Shown in pieces: positions 1-5,421 of a DNA stretch of 8,783 nt (the first letter of the stretch is position 1; every line of letters starts with the position of its first letter). Source of the stretch: Rhodocyclales bacterium (GTDB lineage: Bacteria; Pseudomonadota; Gammaproteobacteria; Burkholderiales; Rhodocyclaceae); contig JAIOPW010000383.1 in assembly GCA_021413665.1 (NCBI GenBank), positions 1 to 8,783 on the forward strand. The letters run 5' to 3'. The position numbers were made by a program, and so were the translations under genes. The notes below the pieces were generated by a model that saw only the letters and a list, made by a program, of their open reading frames with translations, was not told the DNA's origin and ran no database searches.

Positions 1-65
1 AAGGATTCGAACCTTCGCATGCTGGAATCAAAATCCAGTGCCTTAACCAACTTGGCGACTCCCCA
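1..65 (-). tRNA. tRNA-Gln (anticodon UUG), 3' end cut by the window edge
   Basis: Read on the minus strand from 65 down, the sequence folds as a tRNA. The acceptor 5' strand TGGGGAG is at 65-59. The D arm follows with its GCC/GGC stem. The anticodon stem CTGGA/TCCAG encloses the loop TTTTGAT, giving anticodon TTG, which reads glutamine CAA. A 5-nt variable loop and the T arm GAAGG-TTCGAAT-CCTT come last. The window ends one base before the T stem closes, so the last T-stem base, the 3' acceptor strand and CCA lie outside. The body resembles bacterial tRNA-Gln. It begins 67 bp after the ispE stop on the same strand, and ispE - tRNA-Gln - prs is a familiar order in beta- and gammaproteobacteria. 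I see no clear terminator in the gap, so co-transcription with ispE is possible but unproven. Confidence 0.93.
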
Positions 66-132
66 ACTCGGCACCCCGCCTTGAGAGCGGAGGTCGAAAG
101 GACGCGCATTTTCGGGGTTTTCGGCCCTGCTG

Positions 133-969
133 TCAAATCATGGAGAGCGGGTGGCGGTCCAATCCGGCGGCGACAAAGCCGCGCATATCGGCAGGCAGTG
201 CGCTCATTGCCGCCCCTGCGACGGATTCGTCTCCAAACTCGACGAAACAGCAGGCGCCGGAACCGCTCATGCGCGCGTCGCCATGCTGCCGCAACCATTC
301 AAGATGCCTCGTCACCTCGGGATAGAGGGCGCAGGCGACCGTTTCGAGGTCGTTGTGGCCGAAGCCCGGACGCCAGTCGCGGGCGGCTATGGCGGGAGTG
401 TCGCGACGCAACCGCGCGGAACGGAATATCTCGGGCGTCGGCACGGCCAAGGCCGGCACCAGCACCAGATACCAAGCCGGCGGCAAGGCGACATCGGCAA
501 AGCGCTCGCCCACTCCTTCGGCAAAAGCGGCGTGGCCATGGATGAAGATCGGCACGTCGGCGCCCAGCGTCAGACCAATCTGTTGTAACCGTATTGAATC
601 AAGGCCGGTACGCCACAGGCGATTAAGCGCCAGCAAGCTTGTCGCCGCATCCGAACTGCCACCGCCCAGGCCGCCACCCATGGGCAAGCGCTTTTCGAGA
701 TGCAATGTCACGCCTGCCTTGGCGCCGGTCGCGGCGCGCAGGGCATTCGCCGCGCGAACTGTGAGATCGGCCTCTGGCGGTACGCCGGGCAAGGGGTTGG
801 CGAGGACGATGCGGCCGTCACCGCGCGGTTCGCAACGCAGCGTATCGCCAAAATCCAGAAAGCGAAACACCGTTTGCAGCAGATGGTAGCCGTCCGCGCG
901 GCGCCCCACCACGTGCAGGAACAGGTTGATCTTGGCTGGAGCCGGCCAATCGCGGTCCCAATCATTCAT
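133..969 (-). CDS. ispE: 4-diphosphocytidyl-2-C-methyl-D-erythritol kinase
   Basis: IspE is a cytosolic GHMP-family kinase that phosphorylates the 2-hydroxyl of CDP-ME with ATP, in the MEP pathway to IPP and DMAPP. From the chosen start the protein has 278 residues, close to the usual length (about 283 in E. coli). The N-terminal substrate motif PAPAKINLFL contains Lys13. The glycine-rich ATP loop PMGGGLGGGSSDAA is at 96-109. GADVP at 136-140 carries the catalytic Asp138. The C-terminal GHMP motif MSGSGACCF is also present. I chose the ATG at 969 because it gives the standard short lead-in to the KINLFL motif; in-frame ATGs at 978, 987 and 1011 would add 3, 6 or 14 residues unlike the family. 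No strong ribosome-binding site precedes it. It overlaps the lolB stop by 8 nt, so coupling to lolB is likely. Function is secure; only the start is uncertain. Confidence 0.95.
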   Translation of the reverse strand: MNDWDRDWPAPAKINLFLHVVGRRADGYHLLQTVFRFLDFGDTLRCEPRGDGRIVLANPLPGVPPEADLTVRAANALRAATGAKAGVTLHLEKRLPMGGGLGGGSSDAATSLLALNRLWRTGLDSIRLQQIGLTLGADVPIFIHGHAAFAEGVGERFADVALPPAWYLVLVPALAVPTPEIFRSARLRRDTPAIAARDWRPGFGHNDLETVACALYPEVTRHLEWLRQHGDARMSGSGACCFVEFGDESVAGAAMSALPADMRGFVAAGLDRHPLSMI

Positions 970-1492
970 CCGGCGCATCCCAATCATCGACGATGAGCTT
1001 GAATTCGACATCGCCGCGACGTGCCTCCATCACCCTCAAGAGTCGGCGCTGGCGATACGGCGAAGTTTCACTGATTGCGACGCGCCAACCATCGACTTCG
1101 CCCCCCATTTCCGGCCGTGCACCACGCAGCCAGTCGGCCATCGCGTCCAGCGGCAGGGGCGTGGAGAAGATGCGTTCCGCGAGTTGCGGCAGGGTACCGG
1201 CGGCGATTACCGGCTGGTTCGGCTGCACCAGCCGCGCACCGGAGGCATCACGCGTCAACTCGGCCATTCCCTGCCCCAGGGGCGACATGAGCAGAACGAC
1301 ATCGCTTGCCGGCGTGTGCTCCCAGCGGAAGCGCAAATGGTCGCGGCGCTCACCCTGGCGCAGCGAAATCCTGCCTTCGGCGGAGAAGCGCGGCAAGGGC
1401 GGGCCGAGGCTTCGCCCGGTATCGGACAGCTCGGGCGCTTCGGCGCAGGCCGCCAGAAGCAGGGCGGCGAGGCAGGCAGGCCAGAAACGCAT
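962..1492 (-). CDS. lolB: Outer-membrane lipoprotein receptor LolB
   Basis: LolB receives lipoproteins from the periplasmic carrier LolA and inserts them into the inner leaflet of the outer membrane. The 176-residue product starts with a lipoprotein signal peptide ending in the lipobox LAAC, with lipidated Cys16. Residue 17 is Ala, not Asp, consistent with outer-membrane sorting. The mature part has the LolB pattern: the GRISLR strand near 40-45, SPLGQGMAEL near 70-79, whose Leu72 should be the exposed loop leucine needed for membrane insertion, and PLPLDAMADWLRG in the C-terminal half. It is somewhat shorter than E. coli LolB (207 residues as precursor). Its ATG shares one base with the TGA of the upstream TPR gene (TGATG), and no Shine-Dalgarno sequence is visible, so it probably depends on translational coupling. 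Its 3' end overlaps ispE by 8 nt. The lolB-ispE-tRNA-prs order is widely conserved and supports the call. Confidence 0.93.
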   Translation of the reverse strand: MRFWPACLAALLLAACAEAPELSDTGRSLGPPLPRFSAEGRISLRQGERRDHLRFRWEHTPASDVVLLMSPLGQGMAELTRDASGARLVQPNQPVIAAGTLPQLAERIFSTPLPLDAMADWLRGARPEMGGEVDGWRVAISETSPYRQRRLLRVMEARRGDVEFKLIVDDWDAPDE

Positions 1493-3183
1493 CAGGGTAC
1501 GAATCGCTTGATGGTCCCGGCCAAAGCCTCGTTGGTCGGATGCGCCTTGCTCGCCTCGCGCCAGACGGACATGGCCTCATTGGGCCGGCCAAGCGCCCAC
1601 AGCACTTCGCCGATATGGGCGGCAATCTCGGCGTCCGCCTTTTGCGCATACGCCTTTTGCAAGGTCTCCAGGGCGGCGACGGATTTGCCCTGGCGAAAAA
1701 GCAGCCAACCCTTGCTGTCGAGAATGAAGGGGTCGTCCGGCGCCAGCGACAGCGCCTTGTCGATCAGTTGCGCAGCCTCTTCGAGGCGCATGTTGCGATC
1801 GGCAAACGAATAGCCGAGCGCGTTGTAGGCCTGCGCCGAATCCGGCTTGAGAAGGATCAGGCGTCGCAAGTGGCGCTCCAGCACTTCTACATGGCCGAGC
1901 TTTTCCGCCGCCAGCGCGGTCTCGTAGAGGATGTCGGGCTGGTCCGGCTGCACCTCCAGCGCCTGCGCGAGGAAGGCGAAGGCTTCCGCGTGGCGCCCCG
2001 CATCGCGCAGCAACTGGGCTTCCGCCACCAGCAGGCGTATTTCACCCGGGGCGTTCGCCCGCGCCATCGCCAGGCGCTCGCGCGCCTCGTCAAGCTTGTT
2101 CTGGTGCAGCAGAATCTGTGCGGCGCGCACTTTCGCCGACACGGCGTGCTCGCCCGCGGCAACCTGGTCGTACCAGCGCAGGGCCTCTTCGGCACGGCCG
2201 GCCTGGTCGGCAATCTGCCCCAGATAGAAGCGCGCGGGGTTCAGGTCACCGCGGCCGACGTCGACAAAACGCTTGAGCTGCTGCTCCGCCTCGGCGGCGT
2301 CGTTGACCTGAAGCGAGAGTATCCCCACCGCGTAAAGAATGTCCGGGTTGTCGGGATTGGCGGACAACAGGCGACGAAACTCCGTGCGCGCAACGTCGTA
2401 GCGTTTATCGCTGACCAACGCGCGGGCATAGCCGAGACGAACTTCCTGGGCGTCCGGATTGGCAGCCAGCCAGGTTTGCAGATACTCAAGCTGGGCTGCG
2501 CCCTTGGGCAGCAGTTCCGCCTTGAACAAGGCCGCCAGATCCCAGGAGGGACGCAATTCGAGCGCCCGGTCGATTTCGCTGCGCGCGCGGTCGGCGTCGC
2601 CGGCGCCAGCCGCCGCCTGGGCGCGCACGAAACGGGCCTCGGCGAGACCGAGGTAAGGCTGCGTCAACTGGTCGAACAGGCGCTGTATCGCCAGCCGATC
2701 CGGATAGCGGACAAAAGCGCGCATGAAGCGCATCAGCACCTCGCCGGCGCGAGGGCCTTCCGCCGCCAGATCGCGGGCGAGGCTACCGGCCAGTTCATCA
2801 ATACGTCCGCTGGCAAGCAGCAGCGTCGAATGCATTTGCCGCGCCTGCTGGGAGTCGGGCTCGATGCTCAACCAGAGACGTGCGGCCTCCAGGGCGGCGT
2901 CATACTGGCGCGCATGGAAGGCGATCTCTGTCGCGCGTCTCACGATGCGGGGGTCGCGTGTGCTTTTCGCCAGGTCAAGATAGGCGCCGGCCGAGAACCC
3001 CAACTGGCCACGCTGGGCAGCGATTTCCGCCAGCAAAAACTGGTAAAGGATCTGTCCGGTCAGGTCCTGCTTCGGCAGGTTGTCTCCCACTTTCGCCGGC
3101 GGCGCGACAGCGGGCGTTTGCGCCCACGCGGTCGCGCTGGCCAGCACGAGGAAAAGCGCGAAGACAGGAGAAAGGTAGTTCAT
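1492..3183 (-). CDS. Periplasmic tetratricopeptide-repeat protein, LbcA-like
   Basis: The 563-residue protein has a cleavable signal peptide (start MNYLSPVFALFLVL, likely cut after ATAWA near residue 21) followed by TPR helices almost to the C terminus. The N-terminal block (QFLLAEIAAQRG, then TRDPRIVRRATEIAF) and the C-terminal block (NALGYSFADR, then DSKGWLLFRQG and EIAAHIGEVLWALGR, about 430-540) are characteristic of the TPR family encoded directly upstream of lolB. In Pseudomonas aeruginosa the gene in this position is PA4667, LbcA, an outer-membrane lipoprotein that bridges the protease CtpA to its cell-wall hydrolase substrates. Orthology is inferred from position and from motifs I recall. 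Unlike LbcA, no lipobox cysteine is seen, so this version should be soluble in the periplasm. The ATG at 3183 was preferred to an upstream TTG at 3222 because the signal peptide begins there; an AGG lies about 10 nt upstream. It is the first gene of the TPR-lolB-ispE unit. Confidence 0.85.
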   Translation of the reverse strand: MNYLSPVFALFLVLASATAWAQTPAVAPPAKVGDNLPKQDLTGQILYQFLLAEIAAQRGQLGFSAGAYLDLAKSTRDPRIVRRATEIAFHARQYDAALEAARLWLSIEPDSQQARQMHSTLLLASGRIDELAGSLARDLAAEGPRAGEVLMRFMRAFVRYPDRLAIQRLFDQLTQPYLGLAEARFVRAQAAAGAGDADRARSEIDRALELRPSWDLAALFKAELLPKGAAQLEYLQTWLAANPDAQEVRLGYARALVSDKRYDVARTEFRRLLSANPDNPDILYAVGILSLQVNDAAEAEQQLKRFVDVGRGDLNPARFYLGQIADQAGRAEEALRWYDQVAAGEHAVSAKVRAAQILLHQNKLDEARERLAMARANAPGEIRLLVAEAQLLRDAGRHAEAFAFLAQALEVQPDQPDILYETALAAEKLGHVEVLERHLRRLILLKPDSAQAYNALGYSFADRNMRLEEAAQLIDKALSLAPDDPFILDSKGWLLFRQGKSVAALETLQKAYAQKADAEIAAHIGEVLWALGRPNEAMSVWREASKAHPTNEALAGTIKRFVP

Positions 3184-3194
3184 GGGCGCGGTAC

Positions 3195-3223
3195 CTGAGG
3201 GCAACACTGCTGTCGCATACAAT
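3195..3223 (+). promoter_or_regulatory. Candidate mutM promoter
   Basis: TACAAT at 3218-3223 matches five of six bases of the sigma70 -10 consensus. CTGAGG at 3195-3200 is a weak -35 (three of six) at a 17-bp spacing. Transcription would begin near 3230, giving a leader of about 40 nt before the mutM ATG at 3270. The element overlaps the predicted start region of the opposing TPR promoter, so the two may compete. This is inferred from sequence alone. Confidence 0.33.
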
Positions 3224-3229
3224 GCGGCG

Positions 3230-3238
3230 ATGTTAGCA
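3230..3238 (-). promoter_or_regulatory. Candidate extended -10 element for the TPR-lolB-ispE operon
   Basis: Read on the minus strand, TGC-TAACAT occupies 3238-3230, a TGn-extended -10 with four of six consensus bases in the hexamer. It would start transcription near 3224, about 40 nt before the TPR start codon at 3183. I see no good -35 at the right distance (best candidate TGCGAA, 3258-3253). It sits in the only intergenic space upstream of the operon. This is inferred from sequence alone. Confidence 0.28.
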
Positions 3239-3269
3239 GTTTCGCCAGATGTTTCGCACGGGGTCCGGC

Positions 3270-4094
3270 ATGCCTGAACTGCCCGAGGTCGAAGTCACCC
3301 GTCGCGGCATCGCCCCGACGCTGACCGGGAACCCCGTCTCCGGCGTGATTGCCCGGACGCATGCGCTGCGCTATCCGCTGCCCGAGCACCTGGAAGGAAC
3401 CCTCGGCGGGCGTCGTCTGGCGTCCGTCAACCGGCGCGGCAAATACCTGTTGCTCGACTTCGGCAACGGTCATCTGTTGATCCACCTCGGCATGTCGGGC
3501 AGCCTGCGTTTGGTCCCCGCCGCGCTTGCCGCCGACAAGCACGATCATTTCGACCTGGTCTTCGCCGTCAAGGGAAGGAGAGTGGCCTTGCGGCTGCGCG
3601 ATCCGCGTCGCTTCGGCGCCATACTCTGGCTGCCCGGCAACCCGCTGGCGCATCCCCTGCTCGCAAGACTCGGGATCGAACCGCTGACCGACGGATTCGA
3701 TGCCGATTGGCTGAAAAACGAACTCGCGGGGCTCAAGGCGGCGATCAAGCCGACCCTGATGGACAGCCATCGTGTCGTCGGCATCGGCAACATCTACGCT
3801 TCGGAAAGCCTGTTCCGGGCCGGGATCGACCCGCGCACGGCCGCCGGCCGGGTGTCGCTCAAACGACTGGAAAGACTGGTGCCCGCGATCAAATCAACGC
3901 TGGCCGCTGCCATCGCCGCCGGTGGCAGCAGCCTGCGCGACTTCATCCATTCCGACGGCGGTTCGGGCTATTTCCAGCAGCAGTATTTTGTCTATGGGCG
4001 CGGTGGCGAAGCCTGTCGCGTCTGCGGCCGCCCGATCAGGGAACTGCGTCAGGGGCAACGGGCGACCTTCTTCTGCCCGAGCTGCCAGCGCTAG
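3270..4094 (+). CDS. mutM: Formamidopyrimidine-DNA glycosylase (Fpg/MutM)
   Basis: MutM is a bifunctional DNA glycosylase/AP lyase that removes 8-oxoguanine and formamidopyrimidines in base excision repair. The start at 3270 is fixed by chemistry: the catalytic nucleophile is the proline exposed after Met removal, and only this ATG gives MPELPEVE (Pro2, Glu3). A GGGG run at 3260-3263 sits about 6 nt upstream. The 274-residue length fits the family (269 in E. coli). Visible features are Lys58 in RRGKYLL, HLGMSGSL with the void-filling Met75, DPRRFG at 111-116 with Arg113 and Phe115, the helix-two-turn-helix segment LMDSHRVVGIGNIYASESLF, and a complete C-terminal zinc finger with Cys249, Cys252, Cys269 and Cys272 (C-x2-C-x16-C-x2-C). 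All catalytic and zinc residues are intact. It stands alone on the plus strand, divergent from the TPR operon and convergent with the ferredoxin gene. Confidence 0.97.
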   Translation: MPELPEVEVTRRGIAPTLTGNPVSGVIARTHALRYPLPEHLEGTLGGRRLASVNRRGKYLLLDFGNGHLLIHLGMSGSLRLVPAALAADKHDHFDLVFAVKGRRVALRLRDPRRFGAILWLPGNPLAHPLLARLGIEPLTDGFDADWLKNELAGLKAAIKPTLMDSHRVVGIGNIYASESLFRAGIDPRTAAGRVSLKRLERLVPAIKSTLAAAIAAGGSSLRDFIHSDGGSGYFQQQYFVYGRGGEACRVCGRPIRELRQGQRATFFCPSCQR

Positions 4095-4123
4095 GCGGCG
4101 CCAGCCCGGGACCGAGCCAAGAC

Positions 4124-4372
4124 CTACTTGGCGGTAAGTTGGAGGAACTTCGCCATCAACTGATCCTTCGATTCCGTATGGTTCGGATCGTCGGGAATGC
4201 AGTCGACCGGGCAGACCTCACGACACTGCGGGGTATCGAAATGGCCGACGCATTCGGTGCACTTGTTGGGATCGATGATGTAGATCTCGTCGCCCTGCGA
4301 GATCGCGTTGTTCGGGCACTCGGGCTCGCAGACGTCGCAGTTGATGCATTCATCGGTGATGATCAGGGACAT
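4124..4372 (-). CDS. 2[4Fe-4S] ferredoxin of the Allochromatium/YfhL type
   Basis: This is an 82-residue soluble electron carrier. The first cluster motif is C9-x2-C12-x2-C15-x3-C19-P. The second is C38-x2-C41-x8-C50-x3-C54-P, followed by Cys58. The longer C-x8-C spacing in the second motif and the C-terminal tail of about 25 residues mark the Alvin-type low-potential ferredoxins that include YfhL, rather than clostridial or 7Fe proteins. All eight cluster cysteines are present. The partner enzymes are not indicated here. It is last in the M16-M16-rsmD-coaD-ferredoxin run, 24 bp after coaD; a coaD-ferredoxin pair is also found in Pseudomonas (PA0363 and PA0362, from memory). An AAAAGG about 10 nt before the ATG may serve as ribosome-binding site. 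It converges with mutM across 29 bp. Confidence 0.92.
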   Translation of the reverse strand: MSLIITDECINCDVCEPECPNNAISQGDEIYIIDPNKCTECVGHFDTPQCREVCPVDCIPDDPNHTESKDQLMAKFLQLTAK

Positions 4373-4396
4373 GGTTTTGGGGCCTTTTCTAGGGTT

Positions 4397-4888
4397 TCAA
4401 TTGCCTTGCTGGATCTTCGCGGCAAGCCGTTGCTGGACTTGCGGCGGAACAAACTTGGAGACATCGCCGCCGAGGGTGGCAATTTCCCGCACCATCGTTG
4501 CCGAAACAAACATGTATTGGTCCGACGGTGTCAGGAACACGGTTTCGACATCGGGATAGAGATTGCGGTTCATGCCCGCCATCTGGAATTCATATTCGAA
4601 ATCGGACACCGCGCGCAAGCCGCGAATAATCACGCTGGCGCCGTGCTGGCGCATGAAATCCATGAGCAGGCAGTCGAAGCCGTGAATTTCAACATTGGGA
4701 TAGCCGGTCAGCACCTCGCGGGCAATCTCGACGCGCTCGGCAAGCGAAAACAGCGGCCGCTTGCCGCGACTTTCGGCAACGCCGATGATGACGCGCTGGA
4801 ACAGGGCCGATGCGCGCCGCACGAGATCTTCGTGACCGCTGGTAAGGGGATCGAAGGTCCCCGGGTAAACGGCGATGCGCTTGCTCAT
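4397..4888 (-). CDS. coaD: Phosphopantetheine adenylyltransferase
   Basis: CoaD transfers AMP from ATP to 4'-phosphopantetheine to form dephospho-CoA, the penultimate step of coenzyme A synthesis, in the cytosol. The 163-residue protein has the nucleotidyltransferase signature GTFDPLTSGH at 10-19 (Thr11 and the T/HxGH His19), Lys43 in the RGKRPLF loop, RGLRAVSDFEYE at 89-100 with Arg89 and Arg92, and the second nucleotide motif FVSATMVRE at 126-134. Length matches the family (159 in E. coli). The ATG overlaps the rsmD stop in an ATGA arrangement, so the two should be translationally coupled; rsmD-coaD adjacency is common in many bacteria. Nothing is missing or odd in the sequence. Confidence 0.97.
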   Translation of the reverse strand: MSKRIAVYPGTFDPLTSGHEDLVRRASALFQRVIIGVAESRGKRPLFSLAERVEIAREVLTGYPNVEIHGFDCLLMDFMRQHGASVIIRGLRAVSDFEYEFQMAGMNRNLYPDVETVFLTPSDQYMFVSATMVREIATLGGDVSKFVPPQVQQRLAAKIQQGN

Positions 4889-5418
4889 GCCTGCTCCAGC
4901 AGGTGAAAGAAAACCTGGCCGACCCGCCCCTGCTTGGCGACCGACCAGCGGCCCAGCCGCTCAAGAGGCATTTCGGCCTCCGCATACAACCTCGCACCCG
5001 CGGCAGCCAGATCATCCAGCCGGGACTCTACCCTCGCCAACCAGCCCTGACCATAAGGCGGATCAAGAAATATCAAATCAAAGCGCCGGGCGGGCGGGGG
5101 GACGAATTTTAGCGCATCGCCGCAAAACAGTTCCAGGCGCGGGCAGGCGAAGTCCTCGGCATGCTTCCGCAAAACGTCGAACGCCGGGCGCGAGCGCTCC
5201 ACCAGCGCAACATAGTCGGCACCGCGCGAGGCCGCCTCGAAGCCAAGAATCCCGCTGCCGGCGAACAGGTCGAGGCAGGCCAAACCGCCGAGATCCTGTC
5301 CCAGCCAGTTGAACAGGGTTTCGCGCACCCGGTCCGGGGTCGGTCGCAGGCCGGGCGCATCGGTCACCTGGATCAGGCGGCTGCGCCATTCGCCGCCGGT
5401 GATGCGGATCCGGCTCAA
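4885..5418 (-). CDS. rsmD: 16S rRNA (guanine(966)-N2)-methyltransferase, TTG start
   Basis: RsmD uses S-adenosylmethionine to methylate N2 of G966 in 16S rRNA within assembled 30S subunits. The 177-residue product has the family N terminus RIRITGGEWRSR, the motif GLRPTPDRVRETLFNWL near 23-39, SAM motif I LDLFAGSGILGFEA at 49-62, the acidic Glu74, and the catalytic DPPY at 119-122. It is about 20 residues shorter than the E. coli enzyme, mostly at the N terminus. The reading frame opens just after the in-frame TGA of the upstream M16 gene (5424-5422), and the only start that keeps the conserved N terminus is TTG at 5418-5416. No convincing Shine-Dalgarno sequence precedes it, so expression probably relies on coupling to the M16 gene 3 nt upstream. 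It overlaps coaD by 4 nt. Function is secure; the start codon is inferred. Confidence 0.94.
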   Translation of the reverse strand: MSRIRITGGEWRSRLIQVTDAPGLRPTPDRVRETLFNWLGQDLGGLACLDLFAGSGILGFEAASRGADYVALVERSRPAFDVLRKHAEDFACPRLELFCGDALKFVPPPARRFDLIFLDPPYGQGWLARVESRLDDLAAAGARLYAEAEMPLERLGRWSVAKQGRVGQVFFHLLEQA

Positions 5419-5421
5419 CGT

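Noticed and set aside
66..132. A promoter or terminator between ispE and tRNA-Gln
   Set aside because: I found neither a credible -35/-10 pair nor a stem with a T tract in these 67 bases, so no feature is called.
1306..3198. A 630-codon plus-strand open frame opposite the TPR gene
   Set aside because: It is a shadow of high third-position GC in the TPR gene. The translation is Arg/Gln/Gly-rich with no recognisable domain, while the minus strand encodes a signal peptide and clear TPR motifs.
4079..4140. A rho-independent terminator between the convergent mutM and ferredoxin genes
   Set aside because: The 29-bp gap has short palindromes (GGCGCC, CCCGGG) but no stable stem followed by a T run on either strand.
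3707..4906. A 399-codon plus-strand open frame spanning the end of mutM, the ferredoxin gene and coaD
   Set aside because: It crosses three well-supported genes in other frames and shows no domain of its own.
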